From NCBI GenBank assembly GCA_028285625.1, contig JANQOX010000026.1, positions 81,825 to 145,824 of the forward strand: a stretch of 64,000 bases of DNA, in the 5' to 3' direction. The notes below the pieces were generated by a model. It worked only from the letters and a program-made list of their open reading frames with translations. It had not been told where the DNA came from and did not search any database. Positions 17,471 to 25,336 of this stretch are shown here, piece after piece. Position 1 is the first letter of the stretch. Each line of letters starts with the position of its first letter. This DNA is from Myxococcota bacterium. GTDB taxonomy: Bacteria; Myxococcota_A; UBA9160; UBA6930. The position numbers were made by a program, and so were the translations under genes.

Positions 17471-19594
17471 CTACTCGGCGGATTTGGCGACGAAGGCCGC
17501 GAACGCGTCCGGCTCGAGGGCGCCGCAGAACAAGAAGCCCTGGCCCTCGTCGCAGCCCAGGCGACGCAGCATCTGGGCCTGGTCCTCGGTGTCGATCCCC
17601 TCGGCCACGACCCGCAGGCCCAGGCTGTGCGCCATGCCGACCACCGCGCGGACCACCCCCTCGGCGCCCGGGTCGGTGTCGACGTCGCGCGTGAAGCAGC
17701 GATCGAGCTTCAGTACGTCGAGAGGAAAGCGCGTCAGATAGGAGAGCGACGAGTAGCCGGTTCCGAAGTCGTCGAGCGCCACGCGCACGCCCATGGCTCG
17801 AAGGTCGCGCAGCTGGGTGGCGACGCGTTCGTCGTCCTGCATCAGCACCGTCTCGGTGATCTCGATCTCCAGCAGGTGCGGCTCGAGGTTCACTTCGAGC
17901 AGCGCGTGGGTCACCTGCTCCACCGCGTTCTCGCGTGCGAGCTGCGCCGGCGAGACGTTGACGGCGAGCGGAATCGGCGGCAGACCTGCGCGTTGCCACG
18001 CGGCAGCCTGGCGGGCGCCCTCCTCGAGCACCCAACGCCCGAGCTCGACGATCAGCCCGGCCTCCTCGGCCACGGGGATCACGTCCTTCGGCGAGACCAC
18101 GCCCAGTTCGTCATCGGTCCAGCGCAGCAGGGCCTCGGCGCCCACCGGCGCGCGCGTGCTCAGGTGGAGCTTGGGCTGGTAGTGCAACGCGAGCCCGCCC
18201 TCCGCGAGCGCGACCTGCAGGCGCTTCTCGATCTGAAGGCGTCGCCGGCTGTCCTCGGTCATGCGCGACGAGAAGAAGGCGTGACCGTTTCGGCCCTTGT
18301 CCTTGGCGTGGTACATGGCGGCGTCGGCGCACTTCATCAGCGCGTCGACGTCGTCACCATCGCCCGGGAAGACGGAGATGCCGATGCTGCCGGACACCCG
18401 TACTTCCTGGCCTTCCAGGACCAGCGGCGTCGGCAACTCGGTCAGGATGCGCTCGGCGACGTCGCCGGCGTCCTTGGGCGACTCCATGTCCGTCAGCAGC
18501 ACGGTGAACTCGTCGCCGCCGAGCCGCGAGACGGCGGTGGCCGCGTCTTCGCCCTCGGGCCGGCCCACCAGATCGGACTCGCGCACGCCCCCGCGCAGCA
18601 GATCGGCCACGTGGCACAGCAACTGGTCGCCGGCCGAGTGCCCGAGGGTGTCGTTCACGTGCTTGAAGCCATCGAGATCGAGGTAGAGCAGGCCCACGTG
18701 GGTGCCGCAGCGCCGCGCGCGGGAGAGCGCGTCGTCGAAGTGCTGGTGGAAGTGGCGGCGGTTGGCCAGCCCGGTGAGCGTGTCGAAGTTGGCGAGGTAC
18801 CAGATCTGCCGGCTCGCGAGCTTCTGCTCGGTCACGTCCTGCAGGGTGCCCACCAGCCACCGCTCGTTGCCGTGCGCACCCATCAGCAGTTCGGCCTGCT
18901 GACGCACGTGCCGGACCCGGCCGTCGGGCGTGACCACGCGGTGCTCGATCACGTAGGTGCCACTCTCTTCGAGCGCTTCCTTGGCCTCCTGGCGAACCCG
19001 AGCGCGGTCCACGGGATGGATCGCGTGCCACCACTGGCGCGGGTCGTGCGTCGCCGTGTCGGGCTCGAACCCGAGAATGCGGCAGAGCTGATCGGACCAG
19101 CGCATGGTCCGGGTGGCGTAGTCGAGCTCGAAGCTGCCCAGCCGCGCCAGGCGCTGGGCGTTGACCAGCGAGATCCGTTCGCGGCGCAGGTCGCCCACCC
19201 GCTGGGTGGCGCGCACCAGGAAGCGGATGCGATGCACGAATCCGGCCCAGTCGATGGGCTTGGTGAGAAAGTCGCTGGCGCCAGCGGCGAAGGCACGCGC
19301 GGTGGCGTCGGGGTCCTGACTGTGGGTCATCACCAGGATCGGCGTGAGGTCGCCCGGGTTCCGTTCGCGCACCTGACGGCAGGCCTCGGCGCCGTCGATG
19401 CCCTCGAGGTCGGCGTCGAGCACCACCAGGCCCGGCCGGTGCCGCTCGAACAGCAGCACGGCCTCTTCTCCGGTGCGAGCTTCGACCACCTCGTGACCGG
19501 CGTCACCGACCGCGTCGCGCACCAGGGCGCGCAAGCGGTCGTCGCCGTCGGCTACGAGAACCAGGGGCCTGGACGCAGGTGCGGGGGCAGCCAC
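17471..19594 (-). CDS. Response regulator with PAS, GGDEF and EAL domains (c-di-GMP synthesis/degradation)
   Basis: 707 aa. The receiver domain (1-125) has a phospho-acceptor Asp in VVLDADL (about 56) and Lys in LTKPIDW. A PAS/PAC segment (about 150-270) contains MRWSDQLCRILGFEPD and LVGTLQDVTEQK. The GGDEF domain has the intact active motif RLGGDEFTVLL (about 359) but no canonical RxxD inhibitory site just before it. The EAL domain has AEALLRW, NVSPAQL, EITETVLMQD, LDDFGTGYSS and VVAEGIDTEDQ, the full catalytic set. Both activities look possible, so direction is presumably set by phosphorylation or the PAS ligand. No kinase gene is adjacent. Confidence 0.92.
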   Translation of the reverse strand: MAAPAPASRPLVLVADGDDRLRALVRDAVGDAGHEVVEARTGEEAVLLFERHRPGLVVLDADLEGIDGAEACRQVRERNPGDLTPILVMTHSQDPDATARAFAAGASDFLTKPIDWAGFVHRIRFLVRATQRVGDLRRERISLVNAQRLARLGSFELDYATRTMRWSDQLCRILGFEPDTATHDPRQWWHAIHPVDRARVRQEAKEALEESGTYVIEHRVVTPDGRVRHVRQQAELLMGAHGNERWLVGTLQDVTEQKLASRQIWYLANFDTLTGLANRRHFHQHFDDALSRARRCGTHVGLLYLDLDGFKHVNDTLGHSAGDQLLCHVADLLRGGVRESDLVGRPEGEDAATAVSRLGGDEFTVLLTDMESPKDAGDVAERILTELPTPLVLEGQEVRVSGSIGISVFPGDGDDVDALMKCADAAMYHAKDKGRNGHAFFSSRMTEDSRRRLQIEKRLQVALAEGGLALHYQPKLHLSTRAPVGAEALLRWTDDELGVVSPKDVIPVAEEAGLIVELGRWVLEEGARQAAAWQRAGLPPIPLAVNVSPAQLARENAVEQVTHALLEVNLEPHLLEIEITETVLMQDDERVATQLRDLRAMGVRVALDDFGTGYSSLSYLTRFPLDVLKLDRCFTRDVDTDPGAEGVVRAVVGMAHSLGLRVVAEGIDTEDQAQMLRRLGCDEGQGFLFCGALEPDAFAAFVAKSAE

Positions 19595-19600
19595 GCGGGG

Positions 19601-19606
19601 CGTATC
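19601..19606 (-). promoter_or_regulatory. Weak -10-like GATACG, leaderless spacing
   Basis: GATACG on the minus strand ends 6 nt before the GTG at 19594. It is not a strict TAnnnT match. Confidence 0.3.
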
Positions 19607-19701
19607 GGCGCGACGGCGAGACCTCTGTAGGACGCCGCAGGGCGGGCCCGAACACCCGCAGGTGGCCGGGTGGGCCCGGTTCGCAGCCCGCGACGCGTCC
19701 G

Positions 19702-19707
19702 TATACT
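19702..19707 (+). promoter_or_regulatory. -10 box TATACT ahead of the leader peptide and OYE gene
   Basis: TATACT is a near-consensus -10 box. It ends 7 nt before a GTG at 19715, so transcription should begin at or next to that GTG. Confidence 0.6.
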
Positions 19708-19714
19708 GCGCCGC

Positions 19715-19738
19715 GTGAGACCCGGAGCCCGCCCTTGA
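19715..19738 (+). CDS. Putative 7-residue leader peptide (VRPGARP) overlapping the OYE start
   Basis: GTG AGA CCC GGA GCC CGC CCT TGA. It begins where a transcript from TATACT would begin, and its TGA overlaps the TTG start of the next gene (TTGA). GGAG inside this frame is the Shine-Dalgarno for that TTG. It may be a genuine translated leader coupling initiation of the enzyme, or simply a chance frame within a short 5' UTR. Confidence 0.35.
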   Translation: MRPGARP

Positions 19739-21195
19739 GCAGCAGCCGACACCCCCGCGTGGCGTCGCTCCGCACCCCGGAGCGGCTGCGCGCGCACCTC
19801 GAAGGCCTCGGCGCCGCGCTGCCGTGCGACGACGCCATCGAGCCCGCGCCCGCGTCGCCGCTGGCGGCGCCGCTCGACCTCGGCCACGGCCTGACCGCCC
19901 CCAACCGCTTCGTGATCCATCCGATGGAGGGCTGGGACGCCACCGAGGACGGGCGACCCAGCGAGCTCACCCGGCGGCGCTGGCGGCGCTTCGGAGCGAG
20001 CGGCGCCGGCTGGGTCTGGGGCGGCGAGGCCGTCGCCGTCCGCGACGACGGGCGTGCCAACCCCAACCAACTGTTGATGACCGACGCGAACGCACCGGCC
20101 CTGGCCGCCCTGCGCGAGGAACTGCAGGCCGAAGCCCGCGCCGCAGGGCACCCCGAGCCCGTGGTCGGCCTGCAGCTCACCCACAGCGGGCGCTGGTCGG
20201 TGCCGCGCAAGGCCCAGCGGCGCCCGCGCACGGCCCACCGCCACCCGATCCTGGACGCGCGGGTGGGCATCGATTCGGATGCGGCCCTGCTCGACGACGC
20301 CGAGGTCGACGTGCTGGTCGCCGACTTCGCCCGCGCCGCGCGCCTGGCGCGTGATTGCGGCTTCGCCTTCGTGGACGTGAAGCACTGCCACGGCTACCTG
20401 CTGCACGAGTTCCTGTGTGCGCGCGCGCGCAGCGGCCGCTTCGGGGGGGCGTCCATCGCGGCGCGCTCGGCGCTCGCCCTGACCATGGTCGATGCCGTGG
20501 CCGAGGCCGCGCCGGACCTGCCCGTGGGCGTACGCCTGTCGGTCTTCGACGCCCTGCCCCATCACCGAAGCGAGCCAGGAGGCGAGGGGGTCCCCGAGTC
20601 CCACCCCCTCCCCTATCCGCTCGGCTTCGGGATCGACCCCGCCACACCGACCGAGATCGACCTGGCCGAGCCGATCGCGCTGGTGCGTGCGCTCGCCGAC
20701 CGCGGGGTGCGCTGGATCAACGCCACCGCCGCCAGCCCCTACTACGCGCCGCACGTCCAGCGGCCGGCCCTGTTTCCGCCGTCGGACGGCTACCCGCCCC
20801 CGGAAGACCCGCTGTGCGGTGTGACGCGCCTTCTGCGCGCTGCCCGCGACCTGAAGGCGGCCGTTCCCGACGTCCGGGTCGTGGCCTCGGGACTCTCCTA
20901 CCTCCAGGACTTTGCGGTTCACGTCTCGCAGGCCTGCGTGCGCGAGGGCTGGTTCGACGCGGTGGGGCTGGGCCGCATGGCGCTGTCGTATCCGCACCTG
21001 CCCGCCGACGCCCTGGGTCGCGGGGCACTCGAGCGGCGGCTCATCTGCCGCACCTTCAGCGACTGCACGACGGCCCCCCGCAACGGACTGGTGTCGGGCT
21101 GCTTCCCGCTCGATCCGCTGTATCGGGAGATGCCCGAACGCGAGACGCTCGAAGCGATCAAGGCGCAGGCCGAGGCCTCGGGAGCGGACCGGTGA
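19735..21195 (+). CDS. Old-yellow-enzyme-family NADH:flavin oxidoreductase
   Basis: 486 aa from a TTG with GGAG seven bases upstream. It reads as a TIM barrel of the OYE family: APLDLGHGLTAPNRFVIHPM is the FMN-binding N-terminal strand, GLQLTHSGRWS carries the conserved His, and KHCHGYLLHEFLCARARSGR replaces the usual HGAHGYLL-QFLSP motif. GRFGG and a late RMALSYPHLP phosphate-binding segment also fit. Reduction of an activated alkene, or demethylation-type chemistry as in larger family members, is expected; the substrate is unknown. It overlaps the next gene by GTGA, so the two enzymes probably act in one pathway. An alternative GTG lies at 19759. Confidence 0.82.
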   Translation: MSSSRHPRVASLRTPERLRAHLEGLGAALPCDDAIEPAPASPLAAPLDLGHGLTAPNRFVIHPMEGWDATEDGRPSELTRRRWRRFGASGAGWVWGGEAVAVRDDGRANPNQLLMTDANAPALAALREELQAEARAAGHPEPVVGLQLTHSGRWSVPRKAQRRPRTAHRHPILDARVGIDSDAALLDDAEVDVLVADFARAARLARDCGFAFVDVKHCHGYLLHEFLCARARSGRFGGASIAARSALALTMVDAVAEAAPDLPVGVRLSVFDALPHHRSEPGGEGVPESHPLPYPLGFGIDPATPTEIDLAEPIALVRALADRGVRWINATAASPYYAPHVQRPALFPPSDGYPPPEDPLCGVTRLLRAARDLKAAVPDVRVVASGLSYLQDFAVHVSQACVREGWFDAVGLGRMALSYPHLPADALGRGALERRLICRTFSDCTTAPRNGLVSGCFPLDPLYREMPERETLEAIKAQAEASGADR

Positions 21196-22187
21196 GCGAC
21201 CTCGCATTGCCCGACGCCTACGCGCGGCTCGCGCCGGGGCGCATTTTGCACGGCATTGCGGCGGTGCTGCTGCCCTATCGCGGAGACGCGATCGACTGGC
21301 CGGGGTTCGAAGCGCACGTGGCGCGCACCCGCGCTGCGGGGCTCGACCTGGCGGTGAACATGGACACCGGCTTCGGCGATCTGCTGTCCCCGGACGAACG
21401 TGCGCGCGTGCTGGACGCCGTACGCGGCGTTCTCGGGCCGGGTGTGCCGTTCTACGCAGGCGCCTACGCCGATGCCGACCCGGACCCCGCGCGCGGCTGG
21501 CGGCGCTCGATCGAAGCGATCACGAGCCGGGGAGCGCACCCGGTGCTGGTGCAACACCCGGCCCTGCACGCCATGGATCCCCCCGCCAAGGCGGCCGCCT
21601 ACGCGGACGCCGCCGGTGCCTGCGAGCAGGGCGCACTGGCCTTCGAGCTCTCGAAGGCCTTCGCCCCGCACGGCGAGATCTGGGACGACGAGACCTTCCG
21701 CCGCATCCTCGACGTGCCGGGCATCCGCGGCTCCAAGCACTCGTCCCTCGATCGCGCCCTCGAACTGCGGCGCCTCGCCGTGCGCGACGCCGAGCGCCCG
21801 GACTATCGCCTGTACACCGGCAACGACCTCGCCATCGACCTGGTCGCGTTCGGAAGCGACTACCTGCTGGGCCTCGCCACCTTCGCACCGCAGCGCTTTG
21901 CCGAGCGCGACCGCGATCTGGCCGACGGGCGGGTCGACTTCCTCTCGCGCAACGACGCCCTCCAGCACCTGGGCAACGTCGGGTTCCGCGCACCCATCCC
22001 GGCCTACAAGCACGCGGCCGCGCAGTTCCTGCACCTGGTCGGGCACCTCGACGGGGACGCCATCCATCCGCGCGCGCCGCGACGCCCGCCCTCGGACCGC
22101 ATCCTGCTGCTCGACTGCGCCGTCCGGTTGGGCCTCGTGGACGATGCCGAGCGCACCTTCCGCGAGCGCGTCGCGCCCCACCTCTAG
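21192..22187 (+). CDS. Dihydrodipicolinate synthase (DapA)-family aldolase/lyase
   Basis: 331 aa from a GTG overlapping the OYE TGA, with GGAG seven bases upstream. The (beta/alpha)8 fold shows RILHGIAAVLLPY at the N-terminus and the Schiff-base lysine in GSKHSS (Lys182), followed by LYTGNDLAI. It differs from true DapA in the N-terminal tyrosine and GTTGE regions, so it is more likely a catabolic family member (pyruvate-dependent aldolase or dehydratase) than lysine biosynthesis. Coupling to the OYE-type reductase supports a shared catabolic route; the substrate is not identifiable. Confidence 0.8.
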   Translation: MSDLALPDAYARLAPGRILHGIAAVLLPYRGDAIDWPGFEAHVARTRAAGLDLAVNMDTGFGDLLSPDERARVLDAVRGVLGPGVPFYAGAYADADPDPARGWRRSIEAITSRGAHPVLVQHPALHAMDPPAKAAAYADAAGACEQGALAFELSKAFAPHGEIWDDETFRRILDVPGIRGSKHSSLDRALELRRLAVRDAERPDYRLYTGNDLAIDLVAFGSDYLLGLATFAPQRFAERDRDLADGRVDFLSRNDALQHLGNVGFRAPIPAYKHAAAQFLHLVGHLDGDAIHPRAPRRPPSDRILLLDCAVRLGLVDDAERTFRERVAPHL

Positions 22188-22273
22188 CGCACCGTCCCCC
22201 ACGCCACGTCGGGACGACACGCGACCCGAGGCGTGGCCCACGCGATGCGTTTGCGCCGGGTCGCGTACGGGAC

Positions 22274-22279
22274 GATGAT
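22274..22279 (+). promoter_or_regulatory. -10-like GATGAT, leaderless spacing
   Basis: GATGAT ends 6 nt before the GTG at 22286. There is no Shine-Dalgarno. Confidence 0.3.
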
Positions 22280-22285
22280 CCGCAC

Positions 22286-23548
22286 GTGCGCCCCGCCCTC
22301 TTTGCGATCTCGTGCGTGGCCGCACTGGCCGCGGCGCCGCATGCGGCCCTCGCCGAAGGGCGCTTCGGAGTCGAGATCGAAGCCCCGGCGGCGGCCGAGA
22401 GCGACGTCGGGTTCAAGCTCGTCGAGGTCTCCGGCCACGCCGGCACCCTGCGCGGCCGCGGGATCGACCTGGTCATCGCGCTCGACCTATCGGACAGCGT
22501 GCTGCGCGACTCGGGGGTCGACCTGGATGGGGACGGCCCGGAGGGCACCACCGACCCCGAACTCTTGCAGTGGCTCGAACGCCAGCCGGACCTGCGGGTC
22601 GGCACCCTGCGGCAGCTGGAGAAGCGCGACTACGACGACACCGTACTCGCCAGCGAGCTGGCCGCGGCCGACGCGCTGCTCGAGCGACTCGACCCGCGGC
22701 GGTTCCGCGTGGGCCTGGTCACGTTCTCGAATCGAGCCACGCTGGTGGCACCCGTCGGCACGCCCGTGCAACAGCTGCGCGAGTCGCTCCGGGAGCTCGG
22801 GCGCAGCTTCCATCGAGAGCTGCGCGGGACCAACTTCGCCAAGGCCATCGAACGCGCGCACCTGGCACTGGTGCCGGACGTCGCCTCGGCCCCCGTGGAT
22901 CGCGGGCTGGTCGTGGTGTTCCTGTCCGATGGCGCACCGACGCTGCCGGTGCACGAAGGGCGCGCACGGGATCACGCACTCGAGGCCGCAGCCGTGGCGG
23001 GACTTTCGGGCATCGAGATCCACGCCTTCGCCATCGGCCGGGACGGGGCCGAGGCCCTGCCCCTGCTGGAGGAGATGGCGCAGCTCACCGGCGGGCGGGC
23101 GGACTACGTGGAGCGCCCGGCCGAGACGATCGATCGGTTGCGCCGACTCGACCTGGCCCGCGTGGCGTCGGTGTCGATCCGCAACGAAACCACGCGATCC
23201 GCTGCAAGGGCCCAGCGCACGTTTCCAGATGGGTCGTTCGACGGCATCGTCGAGCTGCAGGCGGGGCCGAACCGCATCCGCGTCGAGGCCCGGAGCGAAG
23301 AGGGCAAGCAGGCCTCTGCGAGCCGCACCGTGACGCTGACGGGCGCCGAACTGTCCCAGGACGAGGCAGCCCGGGCACGCGCCCTGCTCGACGAGATGCG
23401 TCGCCGCAGCGAAGAGATGCGGCTCTGGGCCGAGATGGAGCAGCGCCGGCGCGTCCAGAAGCGCGAGCTCGACCTCACGCCCGTGCGACCCACGCCGCCC
23501 GAAGCCGGTGCCGATCCGGAGAGGAGCCCGGAAACGCCGGGCGGGTGA
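22286..23548 (+). CDS. Exported von Willebrand factor A domain protein (paralogue 2)
   Basis: 420 aa. The signal peptide is RPALFAISCVAALAAAPHA. The VWA MIDAS is complete: DLSDS, Thr in RGTNFAKAI and Asp in VFLSDGAPT. It carries the same Asp-rich insertion as the protein at 15055 (GVDLDGDGPEGTTDP), the same RTFPDGSFDGIVELQAG second domain and the same charged helical tail (LLDEMRRRSEEMRLWAEMEQ). The two are clear paralogues 6 kb apart, separated by unrelated genes on both strands. Function is unknown; a metal-dependent extracellular binding protein is inferred. Confidence 0.8.
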   Translation: MRPALFAISCVAALAAAPHAALAEGRFGVEIEAPAAAESDVGFKLVEVSGHAGTLRGRGIDLVIALDLSDSVLRDSGVDLDGDGPEGTTDPELLQWLERQPDLRVGTLRQLEKRDYDDTVLASELAAADALLERLDPRRFRVGLVTFSNRATLVAPVGTPVQQLRESLRELGRSFHRELRGTNFAKAIERAHLALVPDVASAPVDRGLVVVFLSDGAPTLPVHEGRARDHALEAAAVAGLSGIEIHAFAIGRDGAEALPLLEEMAQLTGGRADYVERPAETIDRLRRLDLARVASVSIRNETTRSAARAQRTFPDGSFDGIVELQAGPNRIRVEARSEEGKQASASRTVTLTGAELSQDEAARARALLDEMRRRSEEMRLWAEMEQRRRVQKRELDLTPVRPTPPEAGADPERSPETPGG

Positions 23549-23602
23549 GTGCCTAGCCCCGCACCTGGGCAATCGGCGGCCTACCGCGCCACCGAATCGT
23601 GA

Positions 23603-23608
23603 TAGCCT
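23603..23608 (+). promoter_or_regulatory. -10 box TAGCCT for the small exported protein
   Basis: TAGCCT lies 46 nt before the ATG at 23655. The leader contains a purine-rich GGGGGA close to the start. Confidence 0.4.
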
Positions 23609-23654
23609 GCGCCCGGGCGACGCCGGACCGGCGGCGCCACTCCTGGGGGATTCC

Positions 23655-24137
23655 ATGACGATTCGAACGACCTCGAAGCCGGGTCTCGGCCTTCTCGCGG
23701 CCCTGGCCGCCTGCCTGTTCCTCGCTGCACCCGCCTCGGCCGAGCTGGCCCGGTGGGACCAGGACCGCGTCACCAGCTACGCCGAAGAACTCGCCACGGC
23801 CACGCAGGAGCTGTATCGCGCGCTCGGCTCGCGCCCGACCTACCTGAACCAGGCGAACCAGCGGGCCTACTACCAGGCGCGCGACGACGTCCGGGTCATG
23901 AACTCGTCGGCGAAGCACCTGCTCAGCAAGCTGAAGGACGGCGAGGGTCGCGATGAGACGGCGCCGATCTTCAAGCGCATCCGGCTGCTGCAGCGCTCGG
24001 CCCAGGACGAGGGGCGCAAGGCGTCGATCCCCGAAGACATCATGGACAAGGCTGCGCCGGTGGGCGGGTCGCTGCTGAAGCTGCGCCCCTACTACGAGGC
24101 CGAGCCCGACCCGGACACGCGGCCCGAAGCCCGCTAG
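23655..24137 (+). CDS. Small exported helical protein of unknown function
   Basis: 160 aa. A clear signal peptide (LGLLAALAACLFLAAPASA) precedes a mature domain of about 130 residues that is charged and predicted helical (VTSYAEELATATQELYRALG, KHLLSKLKDGEGRDE). It resembles small periplasmic helical-bundle proteins, but no family is recognised. It has its own -10 box and a convincing ATG with GGGGGA eight bases before it. No operon partner is evident. Confidence 0.7.
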   Translation: MTIRTTSKPGLGLLAALAACLFLAAPASAELARWDQDRVTSYAEELATATQELYRALGSRPTYLNQANQRAYYQARDDVRVMNSSAKHLLSKLKDGEGRDETAPIFKRIRLLQRSAQDEGRKASIPEDIMDKAAPVGGSLLKLRPYYEAEPDPDTRPEAR

Positions 24138-24246
24138 GCCGGGGTCCCAGGCGGGGCCGCCCGAACGCGCGCGACGAGCGCACCCGGGAAGGCGGGGCCC
24201 ACGGGGCTGCGCTACACCGGTCGCTTCCCCGCGCGCGAGGGCCCCC

Positions 24247-25242
24247 ATGGCAGCCGACTACCGCATCTTCGGGATGGAGCTGTCTCCGTACTCGGTGAAG
24301 GTCCGGTCCTACTTCCGGTACAAGCAGATCCCCCACCAGTGGATCGTGCGCGGCCCCGCGACCCAGGAAGAGTTCGCCAAGTACGCCAAGCTGCCTCTGG
24401 TGCCGGTGGTGGCGACGCCCGAAGACGAGGGCCTTCAGGACTCGACGCCGATCCTCGAGGAGATGGAGCGGCGCTTCCCGGAGCCGTCCATCCACCCGGA
24501 GGACACCGTCTCCTGCTTCGTGTCCGCGCTGCTCGAAGAGTTCGGCGACGAGTGGGGCAACAAGTGGATGTTCCACCTGCGCTGGGCCCGCGAGGCCGAT
24601 CAGGACGCGGCCGCACGGCGCATCGGCGACGTGATGACCGGGGGCGCGGGCGGCGAGGCCGCGGAGGGCGCAGCCAAGATGGTGAAGGCCCGCATGGTCG
24701 ATCGCGTCTGGTTCGTCGGATCGAGCCCCCAGACGGCGCCCCAGATCGAGCAGTCCTTCGAGGACGGCTTCTCGTTGCTGGAAGCGCACCTCGCGTCGCG
24801 TCCCTACCTGTTCGGCGCGCGCCCGGCCTTCGGTGACTTCGGCCTGTGGGGGCAGCTCTACAACGCGTGGACCGACCCCACCGCGGGCGGCCTGCTGCGA
24901 GAACGCGCACCCACCGTGGTGGCGTGGATCGAGCGCATGCTCGAACCCGGCGCCGAGGGCGACTTCGAGCCCTGGAGCACGCTCGCGCCGACTCTCGAAC
25001 CGCTGCTCGAGAAGCAGGTTGGCGCGCTGTTCCTGCCCTGGTCGGATGCGAATGCCAAGGCCATCGAGGCCGGCGACGACAGCTTCACCGTCGAACTCGC
25101 GTCGGGCACCTGGACCCAGAAGCCCCAGAAGTACCACGCCCGCTCGCTGGCGGCGCTTCGCAAGCGCTACGCCGCCGTGGCCGATCGCGCGGCGCTCGAC
25201 CCCGTGCTCGAGAAGACCGGCTGCCTGCGCTGGCTCGCCTGA
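24247..25242 (+). CDS. Glutathione S-transferase-like protein
   Basis: 331 aa. The N-terminal thioredoxin-fold domain starts YRIFGMELSPYSVKVRSYF, has the cis-Pro segment KLPLVPVV and the glutathione-contact motif LQDSTPILEEME. The C-terminal all-helical domain includes RPYLFGARPAFGDFGLWGQL, matching the conserved N-capping/hydrophobic staple Asp region of GSTs. It is longer than standard GSTs (about 210 aa) by a C-terminal extension. An SPYS motif stands in place of the catalytic Ser/Cys site. Substrate is unknown. Confidence 0.82.
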   Translation: MAADYRIFGMELSPYSVKVRSYFRYKQIPHQWIVRGPATQEEFAKYAKLPLVPVVATPEDEGLQDSTPILEEMERRFPEPSIHPEDTVSCFVSALLEEFGDEWGNKWMFHLRWAREADQDAAARRIGDVMTGGAGGEAAEGAAKMVKARMVDRVWFVGSSPQTAPQIEQSFEDGFSLLEAHLASRPYLFGARPAFGDFGLWGQLYNAWTDPTAGGLLRERAPTVVAWIERMLEPGAEGDFEPWSTLAPTLEPLLEKQVGALFLPWSDANAKAIEAGDDSFTVELASGTWTQKPQKYHARSLAALRKRYAAVADRAALDPVLEKTGCLRWLA

Positions 25243-25245
25243 GCC

Positions 25246-25336
25246 GCGTGCGCTCTCGCGCGAACCCGATCGATCTCGTGCGCGTTCGCGCGCACCGGAT
25301 CCGCCGCGCGCTCTCCTGCGCGCACCGGACCGCACC
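25246..25336. repeat. Imperfect GC-rich repeats between the GST and sulfatase genes
   Basis: About three degenerate units of roughly 28-30 bp. The clearest match is GCGCGCACCGGATCCGC near 25290 against GCGCGCACCGGACCGC near 25319. They fill the whole gap before the sulfatase ATG, which has no Shine-Dalgarno. Boundaries are approximate. Confidence 0.4.

Noticed and set aside
16541-19630. Very long open frame on the plus strand opposite the methyltransferase and GGDEF-EAL genes
   Set aside because: It runs across two well-supported minus-strand genes and their gap; composition is that of a shadow frame.
22487-23773. Open frame on the minus strand opposite VWA paralogue 2
   Set aside because: The plus strand has signal peptide, MIDAS motifs and a paralogue; the minus frame has no support.
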